A stretch of 64,000 nucleotides of DNA from contig NZ_BTFW01000002.1 in the NCBI RefSeq assembly GCF_033242265.1, positions 1 to 64,000 of the forward strand, written 5' to 3'. Numbering within the stretch: position 1 is the first letter of the stretch; the number at the start of each line of letters is the position of its first letter. The notes under the pieces are model-generated. The model was not told the DNA's origin, did no database searches, and saw nothing but the letters and a program-made list of their open reading frames with translations. Source of the DNA: Novosphingobium sp. IK01. Lineage in GTDB: Bacteria; Pseudomonadota; Alphaproteobacteria; Sphingomonadales; Sphingomonadaceae. A program made the position numbers and the translations under genes. Positions 45,277-54,242 of this stretch are shown here, piece by piece.

Positions 45277-46793
45277 GCCGCCACTCCTGTCGCCGGGGTG
45301 CCGGACTGCGAGAGCAGGCCCATATAACTGCGCGGGTCAGTGCGCCCAACATGGGCGCGTGGCAAGTGCGGGTAAAATTGCAGATCGAGGCGTGGCACGC
45401 GCTGCTCAAGTCGGGCCAGCGCGATCATCTTGACTGCATCAAAGCTGATCGCCCCCATCTCCAGCGCGCGGGCCACCGCCCATTCCACCAAGGGTTGCTC
45501 AAAGCGCTCGCATAGCCGCAGCACCTGGATGAACTCGCGCCGTCCTTCCTTGCCACTGCGGGCCTCCATCAACCGGCGAATGCGATGCATCGGTTCGGCC
45601 AGCACCCAGCCATCGAGCGGCGCCGCCTGATCAAGGGCACGCGGCTTTTGCTCCAACAGCGCCAGATAATGCAGCGGGTTGGCGATGAAGTCCTCACGCT
45701 CATAACTGCGCGGGTGCACCGCGATCTGCTCCCCGCCGCAGATGATGGAAACCCGGTCGACATAGCCTTTGATCACAACCTCTTGGTGGGCATAGGCCGT
45801 TGGCACCGAGTAATCATTAGTGCGATAGCGCACCAGCGCCATCGACGAGGCCCGCCCCGTCACCATATGGCAGGGATCAAATGGCACCGTAGGCAGTGGC
45901 ATGAAGGCCGTCAGATCAGCCACCAGCCTGTCCCCGATGCTGTGCTCATGCCCACGCAAGATGGCCTGCCTGCGCTCCACGCATTGTTCGAGGAAGCGCG
46001 CGTTCAGCGCATCAAAGCTGGGCGCCTCCGGCCTTGGCACCATGAAATGGCGCCGGGAGTAGCCGACCAGCCCCTCAACCTTGCCTTTGTCATTGCCCTT
46101 TCCCGGGCGGCCAAACTTGTCCGCAAACAGGTAATGGCTTTGCAGCGTGGCGAACATCCGGCTGCGCTCGCGCGTCCCGTCGCCCAGGATCTGCGCCACC
46201 GCAAGCTTGGTGTTATCATACAGGATCGACTGCGGGACGCCGCCAAAGAAGGCGAAGGCGGCCACATGTCCTTCACAAAAGGCCTCGGCCACCTCGGCAG
46301 GATAGGCCTTGATGAACGGCGCATCGCTGTGCGGCAGATCCATGCAGAAATAGTGGAACCGCACCAGCTTGCCGTCGATGATCCCGTCCGCCTCGCCGAA
46401 ATCTACCTGTGCGTGCCCCGGCTTGTGGCTCAGGGGTATGAACACCTCGCGGCTGCGCAGCTTGGCCCCCGCCACATAATCGCGGACAATGGTGATGCCA
46501 CCGGTGAAACCATGCTCATCGCGCAAACGCTCGAAAATGCGGGCGGCAGTGTGTCGCTGCTTGCTGTGCACCTTGCGGTCATCCACCAGGATCTGGTCGA
46601 TGATCTCGGTATATTCCGCCAGCTTGCGGCTGTAGGTTTGCCCACTCCGGCCATGCGCCCCCGGTTCCGGGAAGCACAGCATCTTGTCTACGGTCTTGCG
46701 GTTGATCCCAAAATACCGGGCAGCAGCGCGACGGCTCATCCCGTCAATCAGCACGGCGCGGCGGACCTTCTGATAAAGCTCCACTCTCTTCAT
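45273..46793 (-). CDS. istA: IS21 transposase IstA
   Basis: A 506-aa DDE transposase. The N-terminal HTH reads MSRRAAARYFGINRKTVDKML. The catalytic core shows the first Asp in HAQVDFGEADGI, the second in QSILYDNTKLAV, and Glu in KVEGLVGYSRR. The ATG at 46793 is used. Both genes look intact, so the element may still be active. Confidence 0.94.
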   Translation of the reverse strand: MKRVELYQKVRRAVLIDGMSRRAAARYFGINRKTVDKMLCFPEPGAHGRSGQTYSRKLAEYTEIIDQILVDDRKVHSKQRHTAARIFERLRDEHGFTGGITIVRDYVAGAKLRSREVFIPLSHKPGHAQVDFGEADGIIDGKLVRFHYFCMDLPHSDAPFIKAYPAEVAEAFCEGHVAAFAFFGGVPQSILYDNTKLAVAQILGDGTRERSRMFATLQSHYLFADKFGRPGKGNDKGKVEGLVGYSRRHFMVPRPEAPSFDALNARFLEQCVERRQAILRGHEHSIGDRLVADLTAFMPLPTVPFDPCHMVTGRASSMALVRYRTNDYSVPTAYAHQEVVIKGYVDRVSIICGGEQIAVHPRSYEREDFIANPLHYLALLEQKPRALDQAAPLDGWVLAEPMHRIRRLMEARSGKEGRREFIQVLRLCERFEQPLVEWAVARALEMGAISFDAVKMIALARLEQRVPRLDLQFYPHLPRAHVGRTDPRSYMGLLSQSGTPATGVAA

Positions 46794-46893
46794 CCTCCAC
46801 CCCCGCACAAAAGCAGGGGTCTAGCAGGACTGGCCCATTTTTAATCCGGTGCTACCGGCCGATCCGTGGCCCCTTTTATTCCCGGTGTTCTCA

Positions 46894-46967
46894 ACCCGAT
46901 CCGCCCCGGGTTCATCGTTTAGAAGGCAGAGCAGGGCGGAGGCGTCGAGTACGACTTTGCTACTCAC
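46894..46967 (-). pseudogene. VapC-like PIN toxin fragment
   Basis: From a GTG at 46967, overlapping the antitoxin stop by 8 nt, the frame reads MSSKVVLDASALLCLLNDEP and is cut at the IS21 end after about 25 residues. The first PIN Asp is present (VVLDAS) but the rest of the domain is gone. The antitoxin gene is left without its toxin. Confidence 0.85.
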
Positions 46968-47208
46968 GCTCCGCCTCACGCCGACGCTCCGCGATAAGCT
47001 CGTCAGCCAAGCCGACGCCTTCGGGCACATACTTGCGCAGGATCGCGCGAGCACGCTCAAGTGCTTTAGGTACGGAACGTACTCGCAACTCGCCATCGTC
47101 CACATCGACGAGAACGGTGTCTCCCGTGGTGATCCCGAGCTCACGGCGCATTGCTGCCGGGATCACGAGCTTACCACCATCCACGATCTTGACCCTCTGT
47201 GCTTCCAT
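46960..47208 (-). CDS. AbrB/VapB-type antitoxin, orphaned
   Basis: An 82-aa protein with an AbrB swapped-hairpin domain (VKIVDGGKLVIPAAMRRELG, then GDTVLVDVDDGELRV) and a helical C-terminal tail. It is the antitoxin of a vapBC-like module placed between tnpA and tnpR, a known arrangement in Tn3-family transposons. The cognate toxin has been truncated by IS21. ATG at 47208. The 47209-47447 gap towards tnpR is where the res site would be expected. Confidence 0.87.
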   Translation of the reverse strand: MEAQRVKIVDGGKLVIPAAMRRELGITTGDTVLVDVDDGELRVRSVPKALERARAILRKYVPEGVGLADELIAERRREAERE

Positions 47209-47447
47209 CTGCACCAAACCCGCTGCTCTGACCTGTCCAACGGCCTTATACCGGAGAGCAAAGTCGGACGCCAGCGTGGAGGCAGGGAGCGATGAGCAGC
47301 CGATCACCGAAATAGCGTTCATCGACGATCGAGCAGCTACTTAGACCCGGATCGCTTAGCCAGGCTACGTAGGATCGGTAGTTGCCGCTCTGAGCCGATT
47401 ACTGCATGATTGGCTCACAAGGGTATACTCATGGGAGCCGGGGAACG

Positions 47448-48164
47448 ATGAGCGGCACCTCAAGACCGAACGTGATCCAGGCGGCACGCATCTACCTCCG
47501 GGTCAGCACCGAACAGCAGGACCTAGCCCGCCAGGAGGCGATCGTTGCCGGCGCCCGCGCCTCGGGCTTCTATGTGGCGGCGGTCTACCGGGAGAAGGCG
47601 TCGGGCGCGCGACCCGACCGACCGGAACTGCTACGCATGGTCGCCGACCTCCAGCCGGGCGAAGTGGTGATCGCGGAGAAAATTGACCGGATCAGCCGTC
47701 TGCCGCTCGCCGAAGCGGAGCTGTTAGTCGACGCAATAAGAGGGAAGGGGGCGCGGCTCGCCGTGCCGGGAATCGTGGACTTAACCGATCTCGTGGCTGA
47801 CAGTGCCGGGGTCGCCCGGATTGTGCTCGAAGCGGTGCAGGACATGCTACTGCGTTTAGCGCTGCAATCCGCACGCGACGATTACGAGACGCGCCGGGAG
47901 CGGCAGCGTGAAGGGATCGAGATCGCGAAGCGGGCAGGGCGGTACACCGGGCGAAAGCCAGACCTTGCGCATCACCGTCGCATTATCGCTCTTCGAGATG
48001 CTGGCATGAGCATCACTCGTACTGCCGAGCTAGCGGGATGTAGTATTGCTCAGGTTAAACGCGTGACAGCTTTGCACCGGGCGAAGTCTTCTATTCACGC
48101 GCCGTCAAAGGACAAACTGACCACTAATCAATTTGATCAACGGCAGAGAATCGTTGAAGGCTAA
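47448..48164 (+). CDS. tnpR: Tn3-type resolvase TnpR
   Basis: A 238-aa serine recombinase. The catalytic Ser is in IYLRVSTEQQDL, then AEKIDRISRLPLAEAE, a DDYETRRERQREGI helix and a C-terminal HTH (MSITRTAELAGCSIAQVKRV). It is divergent from the toxin-antitoxin module and belongs to the broken Tn3 element at 41729 onwards. The ATG at 47448 has a GGGGAA ribosome-binding site. Confidence 0.9.
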   Translation: MSGTSRPNVIQAARIYLRVSTEQQDLARQEAIVAGARASGFYVAAVYREKASGARPDRPELLRMVADLQPGEVVIAEKIDRISRLPLAEAELLVDAIRGKGARLAVPGIVDLTDLVADSAGVARIVLEAVQDMLLRLALQSARDDYETRRERQREGIEIAKRAGRYTGRKPDLAHHRRIIALRDAGMSITRTAELAGCSIAQVKRVTALHRAKSSIHAPSKDKLTTNQFDQRQRIVEG

Positions 48165-48165
48165 G

Positions 48166-48193
48166 CGGCCCCACGCCGCGAGACGTGGGGCCG
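48166..48193. terminator. Terminator between convergent tnpR and katE
   Basis: CGGCCCCACG pairs perfectly with CGTGGGGCCG around an 8-nt loop, starting 1 nt after the tnpR stop and ending 7 nt before the katE stop. Probably bidirectional. Confidence 0.85.
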
Positions 48194-48200
48194 TAATATT

Positions 48201-50273
48201 TCAGGCGAGAAGACGCACGTCCGGTTCACGGTCGTAGAAGCGCTTTGCCGCCGCGTTCAGGAAGGCGTGATCGATGTCGACGACGCCATCGTCCGGCTCG
48301 ACCCCCGCCTTCTCGAGCAACGGCCTCGCAGCCCCCGTCATGCCGATCGCCTTCAGATGCCCGAAGGCATCCATGACGAACTGAATGGCCGGCCCCTGCT
48401 TCAGTAGCGAAGCGCATCCCTCCTCGTTCACCAGGATTGCGACAGCATCGAATATCTGGCTTGGGGTGCCGGCCAGCTGGCCATCCGCCTTGCGCTTGCT
48501 GCCGTCGGACAAAGTGGTGCCGATCTTCGGCGCGACGATCACCGCCTTACCCTTCTCGGCCTCGATCGCAGCGACGAGCTTGGCCAGCGCGTCAGCATCC
48601 GTACCATCGGCGATCAGGATGCCGACGGCACGACCTTCGAGGAGCGGCTTCATGTTCTTGTGGATCGACAGCGCATTCGAAGGCGCCATATCGATCGTCG
48701 GCCGGGCAGCCGGCGTGGGCTCGGGAAGATCGATTCCCAGCCCATCAGCGACCCGGCGCGCCAGGTCCTCGTCGACGTTGCGCAGATTGGCGACCATCCG
48801 CACAGGCACCTTGTCGAGCAGACCCACCTTCGACAGCTCGAAGACATAGGCCGACGCGATATGCGCCTGCTCGCTTTCTGTTTGCGAGCGATAGAACAGA
48901 CGCGCCTGGCTATAGTGGTCCGCGAACAACTCGGCACGAACCCGAAGCTTGTCGCCCTCCTCGTCCGCGCCGGTCGCCGCGTTGGTCGTGACGAACCCAC
49001 GCTCCATGCTCGCGCGCGGGCCGCCCTCCTCGCCATGCTCCGCCAGACTGTTCGGCTCGTAATTCGCACGTCCCTTGGGCACCTGCGTCTGCATCAGGCC
49101 GTCGCGCTGGAAGTTCGCAAAGGGACACCGCGGCGCATTGATCGGGATCTGATGGAAGTTGGTCGTGCCGAGCCGCGACTTCTGCGTATCCAGATAGCTG
49201 AACAAACGCCCCTGCAGCAGCGGATCGTTGGTGAAGTCGATCCCCGGCACGATGTTCGTCGGCAGGAATGCGACCTGTTCGGTCTCGGCGAAGAAATTGT
49301 CAGGATTGCGGTTCAGGGTCAGCGTACCGATGACCCGGACGGGCACGTCCTCCTCGGGAATCAGCTTGGTCGCATCCAGCACGTCGTAGGGCTGGGCCTC
49401 GGCGAACGCCTGATCGAACACCTGGATGCCCAGATCCCACTGCGGAAAGGCGCCGGTGTCGATCGCTTCCCATAGGTCGCGCCTCTGAAAATCATTGTCC
49501 GCCGCCTGGAGCTTGTTTGCCTCGTCCCAGATCGTCGACTGAAGGCCCAGCCGTGGTTTCCAATGAAACTTGACGAAGCTCGATTGCCCTTCCGCGTTGA
49601 CGAGCCGGAAGGTATGGACGCCGAACCCCTCCATCATGCGGAACGAACGCGGCAGCACGCGATCCGACATCGCCCACATCAACATGTGGGTCGTCTCGGG
49701 CATCAGCGACGCCCAGTCCCAGAAGGTGTCATGAGCAGTCGCCGCCTGCGGATAGGCGCGATCGGCTTCCATCTTCACCGAATGGATCAGGTCGGGAAAC
49801 TTGATCGCGTCTTGGATGAAGAACACCGGAATGTTGTTGCCGACAAGGTCCCAATTGCCTTCGCGGGTGTAGAACTTGACCGCGAAGCCGCGAACGTCGC
49901 GAGGCGTGTCCACCGAACCGGCTCCACCCGTCACCGTCGAGAAGCGGACGAACACCTCGGTCTTCTCACCCTTGGTGAATACCGCAGCCCGTGAGAGGTC
50001 ACTGATGTCGTCCGTCGCTTCGAACACTCCATGGGCACCCGACCCTCGCGCGTGGACGATCCGCTCCGGAATACGCTCGTGATCGAAATGAAAGATCTTC
50101 TCGCGCAGCACGAAATCCTCGAGCAGCGTCGGACCCCGCTTTCCGGCTTTCAGGCTGTTCTGATTGTCGCTCACGGGAACGCCGTGGTTGGTAGTCAGCA
50201 CGTCATCCGCACCGAGCGGCTGCTGGTGCGGCTCGCCGCCGTTGCCGAATTTAGTCTGATGGACGTCCGTCAT
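48201..50273 (-). CDS. katE: Large-subunit catalase, HPII type
   Basis: A 690-aa clade II monofunctional haem catalase. The essential His lies in [12 protein letters not shown], the distal Asn in [17 protein letters not shown], and the proximal haem Tyr in [15 protein letters not shown]. The extra C-terminal DJ-1/PfpI-like domain (from about residue 535, [17 protein letters not shown]) marks the large-subunit type. It detoxifies hydrogen peroxide in the cytoplasm. First identifiable cargo gene to the right of the broken Tn3 element. Confidence 0.95.
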   Translation of the reverse strand: MTDVHQTKFGNGGEPHQQPLGADDVLTTNHGVPVSDNQNSLKAGKRGPTLLEDFVLREKIFHFDHERIPERIVHARGSGAHGVFEATDDISDLSRAAVFTKGEKTEVFVRFSTVTGGAGSVDTPRDVRGFAVKFYTREGNWDLVGNNIPVFFIQDAIKFPDLIHSVKMEADRAYPQAATAHDTFWDWASLMPETTHMLMWAMSDRVLPRSFRMMEGFGVHTFRLVNAEGQSSFVKFHWKPRLGLQSTIWDEANKLQAADNDFQRRDLWEAIDTGAFPQWDLGIQVFDQAFAEAQPYDVLDATKLIPEEDVPVRVIGTLTLNRNPDNFFAETEQVAFLPTNIVPGIDFTNDPLLQGRLFSYLDTQKSRLGTTNFHQIPINAPRCPFANFQRDGLMQTQVPKGRANYEPNSLAEHGEEGGPRASMERGFVTTNAATGADEEGDKLRVRAELFADHYSQARLFYRSQTESEQAHIASAYVFELSKVGLLDKVPVRMVANLRNVDEDLARRVADGLGIDLPEPTPAARPTIDMAPSNALSIHKNMKPLLEGRAVGILIADGTDADALAKLVAAIEAEKGKAVIVAPKIGTTLSDGSKRKADGQLAGTPSQIFDAVAILVNEEGCASLLKQGPAIQFVMDAFGHLKAIGMTGAARPLLEKAGVEPDDGVVDIDHAFLNAAAKRFYDREPDVRLLA

Positions 50274-50373
50274 GAGAAACCTCGAATAGCTTGTTAGAGG
50301 GTAACGATATCAAATCCTTAGGGTTGCTCGCGAAGCCAGATAACGGCCGCGCTTTGCATGAGCATCGATTTGT

Positions 50374-50568
50374 TCACGCGTCCATGCGGACAGGACCTAT
50401 CTGATCCGACTGTCCCCGACGGGCGCTGTTGGGCGGAAGAATGCTCAGCTTGCCGCGGCGAATAACAGCACGAGAAGCGAACTCTGCCCTATAAAGCGTA
50501 GCCAACTGGAGATGCTCCGCGCGTTCGCGTCGTGGAGGACGTGCCCGCTCATCCTCGATGTCTTGCAT
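50374..50568 (-). CDS. Small Arg-rich hypothetical protein
   Basis: A 64-aa basic protein (start MQDIEDERARPPRRERAEHL) with no recognised domain. A strong GGAGGT ribosome-binding site 7 nt upstream of the ATG, and its position 4 nt after the mdh stop, support a real gene co-transcribed with mdh. Function unknown. Confidence 0.6.
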   Translation of the reverse strand: MQDIEDERARPPRRERAEHLQLATLYRAEFASRAVIRRGKLSILPPNSARRGQSDQIGPVRMDA

Positions 50569-50572
50569 GCGC

Positions 50573-51589
50573 CTACCTCCGATCAGCGCTGGAAACCGAC
50601 TGTTCCTTGAGGAGAAGTGAAACCGCGTCGCGCTCCTGCACGAGTTCGGCGACGCTGCGCTGGATCATCATATGCTGGAAGTCGTCGAGCCGAAGCCCGG
50701 ACACTCGCTCGACCGATCCGGGCGAGCAGATCGCAGGCACACCGCACATCAGCCCCTCCGGAATATCGTACTCGCCGGTCGAGGACAGGCCCATCGACAC
50801 CCATCGTCCGTCCGACCCAAGCAGCCAGTCCCGCATATGATCGAGCGCGGCATTGGCGGCGGACGCGGCCGAGGATGCGCCGCGCGCCTCGATGATCGCG
50901 GTGCCGCGCTGCGCCACCTGCGGGATCAACGTGTCGGTGCACCAGTCGGGGTCGCCGATCAGGCGGGGCAGGGGCTCGCCGCCGACGACGGCGTTCGTCC
51001 AGTCGGCATACATGGTGGGCGAATGGTTGCCCCAGACCGCGAGCCGCTCGATCTCGCCCACGTTGACGTTCGCCTGTGTCGCCAGCTGGCTGGCGGCGCG
51101 ATTGTGGTCGAGCCGGATCATCGAAGTGATGTTGTCGCGGGCGAAGCCGGGCGCGTGCTCGGCCAGCACCCAGGCGTTGGTATTGGCCGGGTTGCCGACA
51201 ACCAGCACCCTGGCTTCCCGCTTCGCGGCCCGGTCCAGAGCCTGGCCTTGCGTACGGAAGATGGCGGCATTGGCGGCGAGGAGGTCGCGGCGTTCCATGC
51301 CCTTCGAGCGAGGCCGGGATCCGACCAGGAACGCGGCGTCGATGTCGGCGAACGCGACGTGCGGATCGGCGGTGACGTCCACCCCTTCGAGCAGCGGGAA
51401 AGCGCAGTCCTCAAGCTCCATCACCACGCCCCAGACTGCCGGCAGCGCCTGCTCGAGGTCGAGGAGCTGAAGCCGGACCGGCTGGTCGGGGCCAAGTAGG
51501 TCGCCACACGCGATCCGGAATAGGAGCGCGTAGCAGATCTGGCCGGCGGCGCCGCTGATGGCGATGTGGACGGGAGGCTTGGCTGACAT
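50573..51589 (-). CDS. mdh: Malate dehydrogenase, cytosolic-type
   Basis: A 338-aa NAD-dependent malate dehydrogenase of the cytosolic/plant type. The nucleotide-binding loop is [12 protein letters not shown], the NAD-binding [11 protein letters not shown] follows, and the catalytic His is in [12 protein letters not shown]. It interconverts malate and oxaloacetate. Alphaproteobacteria usually have a chromosomal Mdh of the other (LDH-like) type, so this copy may be cargo. Forms a unit with the small gene downstream. Confidence 0.92.
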   Translation of the reverse strand: MSAKPPVHIAISGAAGQICYALLFRIACGDLLGPDQPVRLQLLDLEQALPAVWGVVMELEDCAFPLLEGVDVTADPHVAFADIDAAFLVGSRPRSKGMERRDLLAANAAIFRTQGQALDRAAKREARVLVVGNPANTNAWVLAEHAPGFARDNITSMIRLDHNRAASQLATQANVNVGEIERLAVWGNHSPTMYADWTNAVVGGEPLPRLIGDPDWCTDTLIPQVAQRGTAIIEARGASSAASAANAALDHMRDWLLGSDGRWVSMGLSSTGEYDIPEGLMCGVPAICSPGSVERVSGLRLDDFQHMMIQRSVAELVQERDAVSLLLKEQSVSSADRR

Positions 51590-51726
51590 GGCGGAGGTCC
51601 TTGGGTGAAGCTTGGCTAGGAAGAGGGCGGGGGGAGCGGAGCGAGGATGGCGGCCCGCTCTCCGCCGTCAGGTTGTCTTGTCTCGGGAGGGGGCGCGTCG
51701 ACCTATGTAGACGGCTCTTCTCCCGC

Positions 51727-52407
51727 TTAGATCGCCGGAGCCGGATAGCCCGTCGGTTGTGGCATCGGCGGCGAACCGGTCGGACGCACAAGCGCCGCAT
51801 CATGGTAGGCAGGCAGCAACCAACCGAACAGCAGTGGTCGCCCACGTGCGATCCAATAGTCCAGGCTGAGAAACCGACCAGCGCCATAGAAGAGCAGGAC
51901 GGCCAGCATGATGACATAGGTCACGGTGAACTCGATCCCATTATTCAGGATGATCGGATCGCCAAGCTTGGTGATATAGTTGAAGCGGCCAGGGAAGTTC
52001 TGCGCAAGCCACTCCATGAAAGCCTGGAAGCGCAGGGTCGACTCCGCCGTCTTGCCCGCGATCGCAGCCCAGCCATGCGACCAATGAACCGACAGCCCGG
52101 CAACCGTCATGGTCACCATCAGCGGGATCGAGATCAGCCGCGTGAAGAGGCCAAGCGCGAGACAGATGCACCCGGCCGTTTCCGTCGCGGTGGCCAGCGT
52201 CGCCATGAGCAGCGGAGCCGGCATGTTGAGCCCGCCCTGGGCTGCGGGTGCCCCGAACCATTGTACCAGCGCGGAGAAGCCCGTCAGCTTGGCATGGGCA
52301 CCTTCGTAGAAGATCGGCAGCAGATAGATCCGGATCGCAAGCAGCGGCAGGAAATCGAGCAGCTGGACACGGCGGAACGCGGTATCCAGCCAGCGGAAAA
52401 TCATCAT
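51727..52407 (-). CDS. DoxX-family membrane protein of the MNIO cluster
   Basis: A 226-aa protein with about four TM segments (LPLLAIRIYLLPIFYEGAHA, LLMATLATATETAGCICLAL, and FTVTYVIMLAVLLFYG among them). This is the DoxX-like component often found last in HvfABC/bufferin-type clusters (HvfX/BufD). Its biochemical role is unclear; it may help handle copper or redox chemistry at the membrane. Overlaps the hvfC stop (ATGA). Confidence 0.85.
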   Translation of the reverse strand: MMIFRWLDTAFRRVQLLDFLPLLAIRIYLLPIFYEGAHAKLTGFSALVQWFGAPAAQGGLNMPAPLLMATLATATETAGCICLALGLFTRLISIPLMVTMTVAGLSVHWSHGWAAIAGKTAESTLRFQAFMEWLAQNFPGRFNYITKLGDPIILNNGIEFTVTYVIMLAVLLFYGAGRFLSLDYWIARGRPLLFGWLLPAYHDAALVRPTGSPPMPQPTGYPAPAI

Positions 52408-53114
52408 CGGAAAGTGTCCTTCTGATCGGCGAGAACAAGAAGCTGGTCGGCAAGGCCTTGTTCGACCCAGTCGGACACCAGCGGTGAGAGGGAGGGTTCG
52501 ACGGCTTCGGCCAGCGCTCGCGATGTCATCGTCTCTTCCTGCTCCAGGCGATCCAGCAGCAGGCAGTCGCTGACGGTCAGCGGGCGGGTAAGGACATGAT
52601 GCTCGCGCGTCCGGTACACCCCGTGCGGACGCAGTCGCGCGGGTGTGAGGCTGTCGTTCGCATCGATGAGCGCGGGATCGAACGGCAGCATGACCACGCG
52701 CAGCGTAGGATTGGCCGTGACCGGCCCAGCCGCGTCGGTGCTCCCTGCGGCATCGCCCGACAGCGCCGCCGGGTCGATTTCCACCTGGAGCAACACCCAT
52801 TCATATTCGACAAGGGGCATCAGCGCGGGCGGCAGCACCGGCTGCCCTTGCGCGAACAGCACGAATTCGGTGGCGATCTGGTGGAATTGCGGCCGGCTCG
52901 CGGGATGCGCGGCGACGAAGGCATCCGCCGCCGCGGCCACCACGACCTCGCCCGCCATGCGTGCCACGGCGGGGAAACTGCAACGGATGGCGTCGGCGAC
53001 GTTCTCGCGCAACAATTGCCCGTACAGGTCGCGGGGATCACGCCGCGCCCGGCCGGCAAGATCGGCGATCTCGATAAGCAGCCGGTCGGGCGCCGCCACG
53101 TCAGGCGAGCGCAT
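52404..53114 (-). CDS. hvfC: HvfC/BufC-like partner protein (DUF2063)
   Basis: A 236-aa protein matching the DUF2063/HvfC type: an N-terminal helical domain (DLYGQLLRENVADAIRCSFPAV, then FHQIATEFVLFA) that recognises the precursor peptide, and a beta-rich C-terminal domain. In studied systems HvfC binds the MNIO enzyme and delivers the precursor. The ATG at 53114 overlaps the end of hvfB by 14 nt. Identification rests on the N-terminal domain and on the context. Confidence 0.82.
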   Translation of the reverse strand: MRSPDVAAPDRLLIEIADLAGRARRDPRDLYGQLLRENVADAIRCSFPAVARMAGEVVVAAAADAFVAAHPASRPQFHQIATEFVLFAQGQPVLPPALMPLVEYEWVLLQVEIDPAALSGDAAGSTDAAGPVTANPTLRVVMLPFDPALIDANDSLTPARLRPHGVYRTREHHVLTRPLTVSDCLLLDRLEQEETMTSRALAEAVEPSLSPLVSDWVEQGLADQLLVLADQKDTFR

Positions 53115-53940
53115 GAGCCGGCTCCGCCATCGCGGCCTGCACCGCCGCCACCTCCTCCGCCAGCTCGTCGAGCGAGGGTACGAAATTATCGCGCTCCAGC
53201 AGCAGCGGCCGCGCCCCGTGATGCTGCCACACCGCCCGGCCAAGCGCGGTCACCGCATCGGCGACCGGCGTGCCGTGGGTGTCGAGCAACGTGCCGTCCT
53301 CCAGCTCCAGATGCCCGGCGATATGGTAATAAACGATCGCATCGGACGGCAGCGCGGTGACGAACGCCAGCGCATCCTCGTGATGGTTGTGCGCGTTCAC
53401 ATAAGCGTTGTTGATGTCCAGCAGGAGGCCACAGCCCGACCGTTCGACCAGCGCAGAGACGAACTCGGCCTCCGGCATCTGGTCCGGGAAGCCGTGATAA
53501 TAGGAAATGTTCTCCAGCACGAGCCGGCGCCCGGTCGCATCCTGCACCTGGTCGATGCGATCGGCCAGGTAATCGAGGTTGGACGCCCGCCGGGGCACCG
53601 GCAGCAGATCGTAGAGATAGCCGGTCTCGTCGCGCGACAGGCTGAGGTGATCGCTGTACAGGGCGATGCCGTAATCGTCGAGGAAACGCCGGACATCGGC
53701 GAGGAAATCCCGGTTCAGCTGTCGCGGATCCGCGATCGACAGGCTCAGCCCGTGCGCCACCAGCGGATAAAGGTCGGCGAGGCGGTCCAACTGGTCGCGC
53801 TTGCGCCCGCCGATCCCCAGCCAGTTCTCCGGCGCGATCTCCAGGAAATCGATGTCCCGCCGCCGGGGCTGGTCGCACAAGGGCGCGACCAGTTCCGGAC
53901 GAAGGCCCACGCCGCGGGCGGTGGCACTCAGCGGCCGCAT
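53101..53940 (-). CDS. hvfB: MNIO enzyme HvfB/BufB (DUF692)
   Basis: A 279-aa multinuclear non-haem iron oxidase with a TIM-barrel fold. Metal-ligand motifs are visible in order: DIDFLEIAPENW, ALYSDHLSLS, LVLENISYY, LLLDINNAYVNAHNH and YYHIAGH. Enzymes of this family convert Cys residues in a RiPP precursor to oxazolone-thioamide or thiooxazole groups that bind copper. The ATG at 53940 overlaps the precursor gene end by 13 nt. Confidence 0.9.
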   Translation of the reverse strand: MRPLSATARGVGLRPELVAPLCDQPRRRDIDFLEIAPENWLGIGGRKRDQLDRLADLYPLVAHGLSLSIADPRQLNRDFLADVRRFLDDYGIALYSDHLSLSRDETGYLYDLLPVPRRASNLDYLADRIDQVQDATGRRLVLENISYYHGFPDQMPEAEFVSALVERSGCGLLLDINNAYVNAHNHHEDALAFVTALPSDAIVYYHIAGHLELEDGTLLDTHGTPVADAVTALGRAVWQHHGARPLLLERDNFVPSLDELAEEVAAVQAAMAEPAHALA

Positions 53941-54224
53941 ACGCCCTCGGCCAGCCGGTCCTGGCTGGTCTGGGCGACCTTGTATCCCTTGCCGCTCAGG
54001 CCGCACTGGCCGTCGCGGGCGCGGACCAGCTGGCCGCTGGGATCCTGCTTCAGCTTGGTCTGGGCATAGATCTTTTCCGTGCCGCACTTGCCGCTGGCGC
54101 ATTTGCCGCCGCCGTGCGCCGCCGGGCTGGCGGTGGTGGTCGCGGCGGATGCGGCTTCTGCCGCCTGCGCCGCGCTGGCTGCCAGCGATGTGACGGCGAT
54201 GCCGAGGATCAGTTCACGCTTCAT
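53928..54224 (-). CDS. hvfA: HvfA-like RiPP precursor with degenerate Cys motifs
   Basis: A 98-aa secreted precursor. A signal peptide (MKRELILGIAVTSLAASAAQA) is followed by an Ala/Thr linker and a core with four Cys at 42, 47, 74 and 96 in the contexts GGKCA, SGKCG, DGQCG and EGVCG. Canonical HvfA proteins carry repeated EGKCG; here the repeats are spread out and varied, with a longer middle segment (KIYAQTKLKQDPSGQL). It is presumably modified by HvfB/HvfC and exported to buffer copper. It heads the operon. Confidence 0.82.
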   Translation of the reverse strand: MKRELILGIAVTSLAASAAQAAEAASAATTTASPAAHGGGKCASGKCGTEKIYAQTKLKQDPSGQLVRARDGQCGLSGKGYKVAQTSQDRLAEGVCGR

Positions 54225-54242
54225 GACAACAACTCCTTGGGG

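Larger units (their letters stand above)
44298..46893 (-). mobile_element. IS21-family insertion sequence
   Basis: A 2,596-bp element with ends TGTCAACACCGGG (44298) and, complement, TGAGAACACCGGG (46893), plus internal subterminal repeats (GGCACCGGTTTAAAAA / AGCACCGGATTAAAAA) usual for this family. It carries istA and istB. No target duplication flanks it, and the two sides are different truncated genes (tnpA and a PIN toxin), so an adjacent deletion followed insertion. Confidence 0.88.

Noticed and set aside
44290..46901. Target duplication of the IS21 element
   Set aside because: The bases outside the two ends (GCCGG and ACCCG) do not match, so a simple insertion is not supported.
47165..48200. 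Search for the right-hand inverted repeat of the first Tn3 element
   Set aside because: No complement of the 41729-41766 repeat was found by eye. The hairpin at 48166-48193 is a terminator, not a transposon end.
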